Part shown: piece by piece, positions 54,926 through 63,632 of the stretch
Position numbering within the stretch: position 1 is the stretch's first letter
Layout of the letters: each line of letters begins with the position of its first letter
Source of the DNA: Poecilobothrus nobilitatus
Lineage: Eukaryota; Arthropoda; Insecta; Diptera; Dolichopodidae
Reading direction: 5' to 3'
Assembly (NCBI GenBank): GCA_947095535.1
Contig: OX352772.1
Span: forward strand, 165,392,615 to 165,456,614
Length of the DNA: 64,000 nt
Program-made: the position numbers and the translations under genes
The notes under the pieces: generated by a model
What the model saw: only the letters and a program-made list of their open reading frames with translations
Database searches by the model: none
What the model was told of the DNA's origin: nothing

Positions 54926-54971
54926 AATGAATAAAATAAAATAATATATAGTTTTGTAAAATCGCTTTTAT

Positions 54972-55889
54972 TTATACTTTTTTAAAATATAATACAATTT
55001 TTGTTGGAATTGAACTATTGGAAAAGTTTATTTTGTATCCATATTTATCACATAAAAGTAATGAAATGTTATTAAATGATTTCTCCACATTGCAATATTG
55101 AATATTACTGAATTCTTTTACAGTATCAGTGAAAGAATTTTGTATGTTAACAGATCTTAAACACCTTATATCTTTATCACCTATTTTTTGCGGTTTAATT
55201 ATATCTGTATATATAAAAAATATATCTGGTTTACTAATGGGAATCAATTGTACACTATCTATAAAAGTTTTGAAAGCTTCTATTACACGTGATTTATATT
55301 TTTTAAAATCTGTAACTTTAAAAGATACTTTATTGAAACATGTTGTCAAAAGTTCTTCGAGGGTATAAGCTTAATTTGCTCTTATTTTTATATCTATTTT
55401 AGGCTTAGTAACACATATTGTGGTGTAACTTAAATTTTTAGGCATCTCCTCAGCTTTTGTTGGTTGCGTATAATGAACTTCATCGTTTATAAAATTAAAA
55501 ATTCCTCAAATCAACTGTCGTTCAACTTCTTTTCTTGTAAACCTGTTAAATGGGCGTATATTTTGAATTAGTGTTGGTAGTAGAAAAACTTTCCAGTTGC
55601 ATATCATTTGTTTTTCTATGTATGGAATAAATGATGTTCCAACTCCTATCATATCTTTCTGCATACCTTTAATAAATATTTGAGTACTTTTTTCCAATTC
55701 TTCACCATACACATTTGGAATGAAATCATTAACATAAATTTCTGAAATACCGACTTTCCACCTTGAATCACACATGTATTTATTCATTTTATTTGTAAAA
55801 GATGATAATGAATTTTCTGGATAATAGTTCATAGATGAATCACTGAGTAAAGTGACATAAAATTCATCATTTACTTGTATGTTGTCCAT
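54972..55889 (-). pseudogene. Polinton probable minor virion protein (unit 1), two stops
   Basis: The start MDNIQVNDEFYVTLLSDSS (ATG 55887-55889) overlaps the upstream gene by 19 bp. It is open to RQLI at 55506, then has a stop where copy A reads Trp, and a second stop near 55372 (RAN-stop-A, where A reads RANYAY). The C-terminal part from 55349 (MTTCFNKVSFKVTDFKKYKS in part, PDIFFIYTDIIKPQKIGDKD) is open. The two stops are shared with unit 2, so they predate the amplification of that unit. Confidence 0.72.
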
Positions 55890-56560
55890 GAGCTTGCGTA
55901 TTTATTCTTACGAATTGGAAAATTAAGTTCTGTTTGAGTATTACCTACTGCTGACCTTAAAACACGTCTTGATGAATTATTCAACTCTTTGCTATTTATA
56001 GCTTTTTCTTTTTTCGTTGGTGGCCTTGGGCTATCTAAAGGAACAGTTATAATGTCTCCTGTATCAGTTTCAAAAATTTGTACATATTGATTTCTAATTG
56101 ATTTTCTTTTTCTAAGACGTTCTCCAACTGAAGCAGCTGACAATGCTTTTGTTAAAACATTTTCCTGAATTTCATCATCAAATACTTCGTCATCAGCTTC
56201 TTTTTCATATACTTCTTCTTCTTCAGGAACAACTTGTATTCTTACATTCTTATATTCAGGAAAATGCGATTGAGCTTCCGCATCTATATACATTGGTTTT
56301 GCATGAGTTCGAGTACCTTTTGTTTCCGTAATTTTTACTTCCTCCTGTTTATTTCTAGGAAGTACTCTATTTTTGTTTCTTATTTTAAATAGGTTTTGTC
56401 TGTATAAATACCATTTTTGAGTGTCTGTTAGATATATGAGCTCTTTTACAAACTTTTTACAAACTTCTTTAAAACCAACTATACAAATATCTTTCGCAAG
56501 CAAGGTATTATTATCATCACTACAAAATGTTACATCCAGAAGTGCACAAGACAGTGACAT
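55871..56560 (-). CDS. Chimeric frame: VD-type front fused to acidic/coiled protein (junction 1)
   Basis: The 229-residue frame is open. Residues 1-41 are the front of the VD-type protein (MSLSCALLDVTF ... CKKFVKEL). From LTDTQKWYLYRQNLFKIRNK onward it is the acidic/coiled protein with EEEEVYEKEADDEVFDDEIQ, SVGERLRKRKSIRNQ and SSRRVLRSA. The fusion point is at about 56435, where the tandem unit boundary lies, and it happens to keep the frame. The parental 5' part (MNNTTFNK...ILLNK) is missing. It is a by-product of duplication; expression would depend on signals upstream of the VD-type gene. Confidence 0.85.
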   Translation of the reverse strand: MSLSCALLDVTFCSDDNNTLLAKDICIVGFKEVCKKFVKELIYLTDTQKWYLYRQNLFKIRNKNRVLPRNKQEEVKITETKGTRTHAKPMYIDAEAQSHFPEYKNVRIQVVPEEEEVYEKEADDEVFDDEIQENVLTKALSAASVGERLRKRKSIRNQYVQIFETDTGDIITVPLDSPRPPTKKEKAINSKELNNSSRRVLRSAVGNTQTELNFPIRKNKYASSWTTYK

Positions 56561-56597
56561 TTTGTCAAATATTCAAATTTACTTTTATGTATGCTAT

Positions 56598-57524
56598 TTA
56601 TAGTTTTGAGAATATATTTCGGTTTTTATCAATTTGTAAACTTGCATCAAATTCTCCATAAACAATAGCAGTCAGTGTAGATGTAAGTGGTTTTGATAGC
56701 CTTGCCTCAATTCTAACTGTACCTTGATTTAGTAGAATGGTAAAAGTTTTTATCTCTACCCGTTTGTAATTGTATTTGGCATTAGTTTTTTCCAATACAG
56801 CATTATGTGCTAATAGCACATTAGGATTAATTGTTACATGTCTCATAAATAAAGTGGCTTCTAAAATTTTCAGTTGAGATTCATCAGTATCATCTGCAAA
56901 GAGGTAAAAATCTGGTTTTTCTAATGTTAGGATAACTCGAACATCGCCATTGTTTATGAGAAGTGTAGGTTGGTTAAACATATCTAAATGTTGTTTCCCC
57001 ATAAGTTCCACTACATTGCTATTTTGGTATAATTTTTGACGTTCTTTTGAACCACTATTATCTGTTATTGCTATATTTGGCTTATCTAACATCCATCCAC
57101 CACACTCCAAATGCGTTGTAGTGGCATCCGTACCATAATTTAACAATGATTCAATATAAGCTCTGTAATGATAATTGCCATCTGATGGAGATATATTCTT
57201 TCCATTTAGTTGAACATTGCATTGTTTTATTAATGAATGTAACATATTATTAACCACACTTGGTTGTTGTATAGGTGTTCCATCAGTTTTATTACCTTTA
57301 TTCCATTGAGTTCCATCTTTTTTTAAAATTTGTACTTTTAATTTTAGATATGTCGAAGACAAGTCTCTATATGTATCACCGTACCCTAGTGAAACAAATT
57401 CTATGACAGATGGATTATCTAAAGAAGCAATAGGGTTATAGGAAACTTTTTCATATCGTAAAATACTTGACTGAATAGGCTGTGTTTTAAAAATATGAAG
57501 CTCTGATTTCATACATTCAATCAT
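56598..57524 (-). CDS. Polinton capsid protein, internally shortened (unit 2)
   Basis: The 308-residue frame is open and nearly identical to units 1 and 3. Differences from unit 1 include MKSELH in place of MKSELD and NKTDGTP in place of NKTVGTP. The same junction KTFTI/LLNQ shows that the internal deletion is older than the amplification. It ends 37 bp before the start of chimeric frame 1. Confidence 0.82.
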   Translation of the reverse strand: MIECMKSELHIFKTQPIQSSILRYEKVSYNPIASLDNPSVIEFVSLGYGDTYRDLSSTYLKLKVQILKKDGTQWNKGNKTDGTPIQQPSVVNNMLHSLIKQCNVQLNGKNISPSDGNYHYRAYIESLLNYGTDATTTHLECGGWMLDKPNIAITDNSGSKERQKLYQNSNVVELMGKQHLDMFNQPTLLINNGDVRVILTLEKPDFYLFADDTDESQLKILEATLFMRHVTINPNVLLAHNAVLEKTNAKYNYKRVEIKTFTILLNQGTVRIEARLSKPLTSTLTAIVYGEFDASLQIDKNRNIFSKL

Positions 57525-57547
57525 ATTTATTCAAAAATATCTTTTTA

Positions 57548-57967
57548 TTAATTTTTGTTATTAACTTTGCGTCGCTTCGACGTAAAATAATTTAAATTAT
57601 TAATGAGAGGTCTTTTTATAGGTTTTCTTCGTTTTCTTTTGCCTTGTCCATACATTTCATTGAGTTTCCGAACTGCACCTCGTCTTACATTTTTCATTAT
57701 CTCTTTACTTCGATCTTAAACCACTTCTTTTAGATTTGCTCTTGTGGCAATATCAGATAATGCATTAATACCAGAGTTAATAACCTCTTTTTTTAATATA
57801 TTAGCCCCAGACGTAAATATTGGTTTTAAATATCTAAAAAGACCACCGAAAAAGCTCCCTAACCCTCGTCCCCTTTGGTAAGGTACAATTGAGTGTAACA
57901 AAGGACCAATATCCTCAAGACCTTTTCCTGATTGAACTAAATAATATTTGTAGTACGCTCTCTCCAT
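57548..57967 (-). pseudogene. Polinton small glycine-rich/basic protein (unit 2), nonsense
   Basis: The gene is open for 83 residues from ATG 57965-57967 (MERAYYKYYLVQSGKGLEDI ... ATRANLKEVV) and then hits a TAA at 57716-57718 where unit 1 reads Gln. The basic tail follows in frame but would not be made. The same stop is in unit 3. Confidence 0.75.
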
Positions 57968-58013
57968 AATGAATAAAATAAAATAATATATAGTTTTGTA
58001 AAATCGCTTTTAT

Positions 58014-58931
58014 TTATACTTTTTTAAAATATAATACAATTTTTGTTGGAATTGAACTATTGGAAAAGTTTATTTTGTATCCATATTTATCACATAAAAG
58101 TAATGAAATGTTATTAAATGATTTCTCCACATTGCAATATTGAATATTACTGAATTCTTTTACAGTATCAGTGAAAGAATTTTGTATGTTAACAGATCTT
58201 AAACACCTTATATCTTTATCACCTATTTTTTGCGGTTCAATTATATCTGTATATATAAAAAACATATCTGGTTTACTAATGGGAATGAATTGTACACTAT
58301 CTATAAAAGTTTTGAAAGCTTCTATTACACGTGATTTATATTTTTTAAAATCTGTAACTTTAAAAGATACTTTATTGAAACATGTTGTCAAAAGTTCTTC
58401 GAGGGTATAAGCTTAATTTGCTCTTATTTTTATATCTATTTTAGGCTTAGTAACACATATTGTGGTGTAACTTAAATTTTTAGGCATCTCCTCAGCTTTT
58501 GTTGGTTGCGTATAATGAACTTCATCGTTTATAAAATTAAAAATTCCTCAAATCAACTGTCGTTCAACTTCTTTTCTTGTAAACCTGTTAAATGGGCGTA
58601 TATTTTGAATTAGTGTTGGTAGTAGAAAAACTTTCCAGTTGCATATCATTTGTTTTTCTATGTATGGAATAAATGATGTTCCAACTCCTATCATATCTTT
58701 CTGCATACCTTTAATAAATATTTGAGTACTTTTTTCCAATTCTTCACCATACACATTTGGAATGAAATCATTAACATAAATTTCTGAAATACCGACTTTC
58801 CACCTTGAATCACACATGTATTTATTCATTTTATTTGTAAAAGATGATAATGAATTTTCTGGATAATAGTTCATAGATGAATCACTGAGTAAAGTGACAT
58901 AAAATTCATCATTTACTTGTATGTTGTCCAT
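58014..58931 (-). pseudogene. Polinton probable minor virion protein (unit 2), two stops
   Basis: As in unit 1: open from MDNIQVNDEFYV to RQLI (58548), stop, second stop near 58414, then an open C-terminal part to 58014. FIPISKPDMFFIYTDIIEPQ distinguishes it from unit 1 (LIPISKPDIFF, DIIKPQ). Confidence 0.72.
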
Positions 58932-59602
58932 GAGCTTGCGTATTTATTCTTACGAATTGGAAAATTAAGTTCTGTTTGAGTATTACCTACTGCTGACCTT
59001 AAAACACGTCTTGATGAATTATTCAACTCTTTGCTATTTATAGCTTTTTCTTTTTTCGTTGGTGGCCTTGGGCTATCTAAAGGAACAGTTATAATGTCTC
59101 CTGTATCAGTTTCAAAAATTTGTACATATTGATTTCTAATTGATTTTCTTTTTCTAAGACGTTCTCCAACTGAAGCAGCTGACAATGCTTTTGTTAAAAC
59201 ATTTTCCTGAATTTCATCATCAAATACTTCGTCATCAGCTTCTTTTTCATATACTTCTTCTTCTTCAGGAACAACTTGTATTCTTACATTCTTATATTCA
59301 GGAAAATGCGATTGAGCTTCCGCATCTATATACATTGGTTTTGCATGAGTTCGAGTACCTTTTGTTTCCGTAATTTTTACTTCCTCCTGTTTATTTCTAG
59401 GAAGTACTCTATTTTTGTTTCTTATTTTAAATAGGTTTTGTCTGTATAAATACCATTTTTGAGTGTCTGTTAGATATATGAGCTCTTTTACAAACTTTTT
59501 ACAAACTTCTTTAAAACCAACTATACAAATATCTTTCGAAAGCAAGGTATTATTATCATCACTACAAAATGTTACATCCAGAAGTGCACAAGACAGTGAC
59601 AT
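58913..59602 (-). CDS. Chimeric frame: VD-type front fused to acidic/coiled protein (junction 2)
   Basis: The 229-residue frame is open and differs from junction 1 by one residue seen (NTLLSKD against NTLLAKD). The same fusion point and extra base at about 59477 show that junction 2 is a copy of junction 1, not an independent event. Confidence 0.85.
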   Translation of the reverse strand: MSLSCALLDVTFCSDDNNTLLSKDICIVGFKEVCKKFVKELIYLTDTQKWYLYRQNLFKIRNKNRVLPRNKQEEVKITETKGTRTHAKPMYIDAEAQSHFPEYKNVRIQVVPEEEEVYEKEADDEVFDDEIQENVLTKALSAASVGERLRKRKSIRNQYVQIFETDTGDIITVPLDSPRPPTKKEKAINSKELNNSSRRVLRSAVGNTQTELNFPIRKNKYASSWTTYK

Positions 59603-59639
59603 TTTGTCAAATATTCAAATTTACTTTTATGTATGCTAT

Positions 59640-60566
59640 TTATAGTTTTGAGAATATATTTCGGTTTTTATCAATTTGTAAACTTGCATCAAATTCTCCA
59701 TAAACAATAGCAGTCAGTGTAGATGTAAGTGGTTTTGATAGCCTTGCCTCAATTCTAACTGTACCTTGATTTAGTAGAATGGTAAAAGTTTTTATCTCTA
59801 CCCGTTTGTAATTGTATTTGGCATTAGTTTTTTCCAATACAGCATTATGTGCTAATAGCACATTAGGATTAATTGTTACATGTCTCATAAATAAAGTGGC
59901 TTCTAAAATTTTCAGTTGAGATTCATCAGTATCATCTGCAAAGAGGTAAAAATCTGGTTTTTCTAATGTTAGGATAACTCGAACATCGCCATTGTTTATG
60001 AGAAGTGTAGGTTGGTTAAACATATCTAAATGTTGTTTCCCCATAAGTTCCACTACATTGCTATTTTGGTATAATTTTTGACGTTCTTTTGAACCACTAT
60101 TATCTGTTATTGCTATATTTGGCTTATCTAACATCCATCCACCACACTCCAAATGCGTTGTAGTGGCATCCGTACCATAATTTAACAATGATTCAATATA
60201 AGCTCTGTAATGATAATTGCCATCTGATGGAGATATATTCTTTCCATTTAGTTGAACATTGCATTGTTTTATTAATGAATGTAACATATTATTAACCACA
60301 CTTGGTTGTTGTATAGGTGTTCCATCAGTTTTATTACCTTTATTCCATTGAGTTCCATCTTTTTTTAAAATTTGTACTTTTAATTTTAGATATGTCGAAG
60401 ACAAGTCTCTATATGTATCACCGTACCCTAGTGAAACAAATTCTATGACAGATGGATTATCTAAAGAAGCAATAGGGTTATAGGAAACTTTTTCATATCG
60501 TAAAATACTTGACTGAATAGGCTGTGTTTTAAAAATATGAAGCTCTGATTTCATACATTCAATCAT
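59640..60566 (-). CDS. Polinton capsid protein, internally shortened (unit 3)
   Basis: The 308-residue frame is open and identical in protein to unit 2. It has the same internal deletion and the same neighbours: chimeric frame 2 lies 37 bp downstream and the glycine/basic pseudogene upstream. Confidence 0.82.
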   Translation of the reverse strand: MIECMKSELHIFKTQPIQSSILRYEKVSYNPIASLDNPSVIEFVSLGYGDTYRDLSSTYLKLKVQILKKDGTQWNKGNKTDGTPIQQPSVVNNMLHSLIKQCNVQLNGKNISPSDGNYHYRAYIESLLNYGTDATTTHLECGGWMLDKPNIAITDNSGSKERQKLYQNSNVVELMGKQHLDMFNQPTLLINNGDVRVILTLEKPDFYLFADDTDESQLKILEATLFMRHVTINPNVLLAHNAVLEKTNAKYNYKRVEIKTFTILLNQGTVRIEARLSKPLTSTLTAIVYGEFDASLQIDKNRNIFSKL

Positions 60567-60589
60567 ATTTATTCAAAAATATCTTTTTA

Positions 60590-61009
60590 TTAATTTTTGT
60601 TATTAACTTTGCGTCGCTTCGACGTAAAATAATTTAAATTATTAATGAGAGGTCTTTTTATAGGTTTTCTTCGTTTTCTTTTGCCTTGTCCATACATTTC
60701 ATTGAGTTTCCGAACTGCACCTCGTCTTACATTTTTCATTATCTCTTTACTTCGATCTTAAACCACTTCTTTTAGATTTGCTCTTGTGGCAATATCAGAT
60801 AATGCATTAATACCAGAGTTAATAACCTCTTTTTTTAATATATTAGCCCCAGACGTAAATATTGGTTTTAAATATCTAAAAAGACCACCGAAAAAGCTCC
60901 CTAACCCTCGTCCCCTTTGGTAAGGTACAATTGAGTGTAACAAAGGACCAATATCCTCAAGACCTTTTCCTGATTGAACTAAATAATATTTGTAGTACGC
61001 TCTCTCCAT
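60590..61009 (-). pseudogene. Polinton small glycine-rich/basic protein (unit 3), nonsense
   Basis: Same as unit 2, with the shared TAA at 60758-60760 after 83 residues. This shared private mutation links units 2 and 3 as the most recent duplication pair. Confidence 0.75.
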
Positions 61010-61055
61010 AATGAATAAAATAAAATAATATATAGTTTTGTAAAATCGCTTTTAT

Positions 61056-61933
61056 TTATACTTTTTTAAAATATAATACAATTTTTGTTGGAATTGAACT
61101 ATTGGAAAAGTTTATTTTGTATCCATATTTATCACATAAAAGTAATGAAATGTTATTAAATGATTTCTCCACATTGCAATATTGAATATTACTGAATTCT
61201 TTTACAGTATCAGTGAAAGAATTTTGTATGTTAACAGATCTTAAACACCTTATATCTTTATCACCTATTTTTTGCGGTTCAATTATATCTGTATATATAA
61301 AAAACATATCTGGTTTACTAATGGGAATGAATTGTACACTATCTATAAAAGTTTTGAAAGCTTCTATTACACGTGATTTATATTTTTTAAAATCTGTAAC
61401 TTTAAAAGATACTTTATTGAAACATGTTGTCAAAAGTTCTTCGAGGGTATAAGCTTAATTTGCTCTTATTTTTATATCTATTTTAGGCTTAGTAACACAT
61501 ATTGTGGTGTAACTTAAATTTTTAGGCATCTCCTCAGCTTTTGTTGGTTGTGTATAATGAACTTCATCGTTTATAAAATTAAAAATTCCCCAAATCAACT
61601 GTCATTCAACTTCTTTTCTTGTAAACCTGTTAAATGGGCGTATATTTTGAATTAGTGTTGGTAGTAGAAAAACTTTCCAGTTGCATATCATTTGTTTTTC
61701 TATGTAAGGAATATGTTCCAACTCCTATCATATCTTTCTCCATACCTTTAATAAATATTTGGAACGAAATCATTAACATAAATTTCTGAAATACCGACTT
61801 TCCACCTTGAATCACACATGTATTTATTCATTTTATTTGTAAAAGATGATAATGAATTTTCTGGATAATAGTTCATAGATGAATCACTGAGTAAAGTGAC
61901 ATAAAATTCATCATTTACTTGTATGTTGTCCAT
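61056..61933 (-). pseudogene. Polinton probable minor virion protein (unit 3), differently broken
   Basis: The start MDNIQVNDEFYV (ATG 61931-61933) is kept. About 33 bp are missing near 61760, apparently between two ATTTG words (AATATTTGGAACG), and a short loss near 61708 shifts the frame. Trp is retained at QLIW, but the codon after VE is a stop (VE-stop-Q) near 61606, and the RAN-stop mutation at about 61456 is shared with units 1-2. Thus its front half has a different history from that of units 1 and 2. Confidence 0.72.
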
Positions 61934-62604
61934 GAGCTTGCGTATTTATTCTTACGAATTGGAAAATTAAGTTCTGTTTGAGTATTACCTACTGCTGACC
62001 TTAAAACACGTCTTGATGAATTATTCAACTCTTTGCTATTTATAGTTTTTTTTTTTTTCGTTGGTGGGCTTGGGCTATCTAAAGGAACAGTTATAATGTC
62101 TCCTGTATCAGTTTCAAAATTTTGTACATATTGATTTCTAATTGATTTTCTTTTTCTAAGACGTTCTCCAACTGAAGCAGCTGACAATGCTTTTGTTAAA
62201 ACATTTTCCTGAATTTCATCATCAAATACTTCGTCATCAGCTTCTTTTTCATATACTTCTTCTTCTTCAGGAACAACTTGTATTCCTACATTCTTATATT
62301 CAGGAAAATGCGATTGAGCTTCCGCATCTATATACATTGGTTTTGCATGAGTTTGAGTACCTTTTGTTTCCGTAATTTTTACTTTCTCCTCTTTATTTCT
62401 AGGAAGTACTCTATTTTTGTTTCTTATTTTAAATAGGTTTTGTCTGTATAAATACCATTTTTGAGTGTCTGTTAGATATTTATTTAACAATATTTTTTTC
62501 ATATTTTTATCCAACTCATTTAATTCAAAGTCTGCATTTTGTTTCATTTTCTCATAAATCTCTGGTTTTAGTATAATAATTTTGTTAAATGTTGTATTAT
62601 TCAT
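61915..62604 (-). CDS. Polinton acidic/coiled protein, complete (copy C)
   Basis: The 229-residue frame from ATG 62602-62604 is complete: MNNTTFNKIIILKPEIYEKM, LNELDKNMKKILLNKYL, TDTQKWYLYRQNLFKIRNK, acidic EEEEVYEKEADDEVFDDEIQ, SVGERLRKRKSIRNQ, VPLDSPSPPTKKKK and SSRRVLRSA. The ATG overlaps the preceding stop as ATGA, and its end overlaps the minor virion start by 19 bp. A charged helical protein without recognised fold. It is the only full-length open version in the window. Confidence 0.75.
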   Translation of the reverse strand: MNNTTFNKIIILKPEIYEKMKQNADFELNELDKNMKKILLNKYLTDTQKWYLYRQNLFKIRNKNRVLPRNKEEKVKITETKGTQTHAKPMYIDAEAQSHFPEYKNVGIQVVPEEEEVYEKEADDEVFDDEIQENVLTKALSAASVGERLRKRKSIRNQYVQNFETDTGDIITVPLDSPSPPTKKKKTINSKELNNSSRRVLRSAVGNTQTELNFPIRKNKYASSWTTYK

Positions 62605-62926
62605 TTTATAAAATTTCCGATTATTCCTGTAAGTACTGCACCAAGAAGTGTAGGTAAAAATCCACCACTTTGAATAATGATTTTTCTTTTACTATTTATA
62701 GATTTTTGGCGGCAAATGAGGGATCTCAATTCCTTTTTATACTTTCGTAATTGGGTTGTTAATTTTTTGCTTAGATTACAATTATCTTTTAAAATATTTA
62801 AAGCAATTTCACAAAATGTTTTGATTACTTCAGGGTCACAATGTTTTATAATTACTTTCTGAAATTTCGGTTTAGAGCTTTTTAATAGGTTCAATATATG
62901 ACGGTTGACCTTCAAACGTTTCACAT
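62601..62926 (-). CDS. Polinton small basic protein with hydrophobic Gly-rich end; start codon altered (copy C)
   Basis: The frame is open to 62601: KRLKVNRHILNLLKSSKPKF, QKVIIKHCDPEVIKTFCEIALN, LSKKLTTQLRKYKKELRSLI and the end SGGFLPTLLGAVLTGIIGNF. Copies A and B have ATG at the position that is GTG here (62924-62926), so normal initiation is probably lost, although the frame is intact. It overlaps the ATPase 3' end by about 55 bp in another frame and ends in ATGA with the next gene. The lysine-rich middle and hydrophobic tail resemble small virion proteins; that is inference. Confidence 0.65.
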
Positions 62927-63536
62927 TCTTTGCCAAATTGTTCTAATTGATCTCTTGTACAAAAACACAAACCTTTTCCAAATGTATCACTTCTTAATCG
63001 AAATATATCATTAACGTCTTGAGTAAGATCTATTAATATATACCCTTATGGTTCTGACGTCACTTCATTATATACTTTTTCAAATACTTTGATTTGATTG
63101 GGATATATTTGTATTTTTGAAAAGTACTAGATATTTACAGTTAAGCGAAATATCTCTTGAAAATTTACCCTGGTGAAAAACATTTTGTGTTACAAATATT
63201 ACAGATAAATTTCTATGGTGTGATCCTCTAGTAAATAAATTACATACATAGTTATCATGGGAATTTAACATCATATCATCGATAATAATTAACAAAGATT
63301 CTTGATTGTCATTAAAATCCGGAATAGTGTTACTATATTCCATATCTTTGACATATTTTGGAACGGCATTTTTGTCTGGATTACATCAAATAATTCTATT
63401 AATATGTGGTTGTATATTTTTTTTTTTTATACTTTATTAAATTAGGAATAAAAGTGGTTTTACCACAGCATGATGGTCCCGCTACCATCATTGTAAATGG
63501 ATGAAATAGCATAGTTGTATTAGTTAAAAATAGCAT
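62872..63536 (-). pseudogene. ATP: Polinton packaging ATPase (copy C), stops and deletion
   Basis: ATG 63534-63536; Walker A MMVAGPSCCGKTTF (63445-63490) is intact. A TGA replaces Trp in the RIIWCNP segment near 63388. Walker B SLLIIIDDMMLNSHD, then FTRGSHHRNLSVIFVTQNVF and HQGKFSRDISLNCKYLVLFKN are in one frame (63080-63343). The PRDKSQI...LARQ segment is deleted after FKN, another stop lies in the SVPYGY-equivalent segment near 63048, and the C-terminal end (QFGKECETFEGQ) follows. The P-loop and Walker B survive, but the protein is interrupted. Confidence 0.85.
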
Positions 63537-63632
63537 TGTTAACCTATATTTATATGAAAAGCTCTCTTGCCGAAGTGAAATATAAATGTAAATTTATTTA
63601 TTCTAATGAGTATTCTTACACAAACCGTCGAC
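63537..63632. promoter_or_regulatory. Candidate bidirectional promoter (copy C)
   Basis: The 96 bp between divergent starts hold CCTATATTTATATGAAAAGC (minus-strand CATATAAATATAGG) near 63543-63562 and GAAATATAAATGTAAATTTA on the plus strand near 63579-63598. The same pair of TATA-like elements exists in copy A. Confidence 0.4.

Larger units (their letters stand above)
53395..62479. repeat. Three tandem copies of a 3042-bp Polinton capsid module
   Basis: Unit 1 is 53395-56436, unit 2 56437-59478 and unit 3 59479-62479; the last is about 40 bp shorter because of a deletion. Equivalent gene ends are 3042 bp apart (capsid starts 54482, 57524 and 60566). Each unit runs from inside the VD-type gene through capsid, glycine/basic, minor virion and the 3' part of the acidic/coiled gene. 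At the two inner junctions (about 56435 and 59477) the acidic/coiled gene (...GTTAGATAT) is joined to TGAGCTC of the VD-type gene with one extra base and no clear microhomology. Units 2 and 3 share private changes. Confidence 0.95.

Noticed and set aside
55129..61452. Plus-strand frames of 79 codons (MKEFCMLTDLKHLIS) in each unit
   Set aside because: They are antisense shadows of the C-terminal part of the minor virion gene; the minus-strand frame has family counterparts in copies A and B.
56143..62375. A leucine-rich plus-strand frame of 62 codons repeated in each capsid module (also at 4982 and, on the other strand, in copy B)
   Set aside because: It lies antisense to the acidic stretch of the coiled protein, where Glu/Asp-rich codons give Leu/Phe/His-rich antisense text. 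It repeats only because the module repeats and has no independent conservation.
53395..62479. CRISPR-like or satellite explanation for the regular repeats
   Set aside because: Unit length of 3 kb and coding content show a gene-block amplification; no short repeat-spacer pattern exists anywhere in the window.
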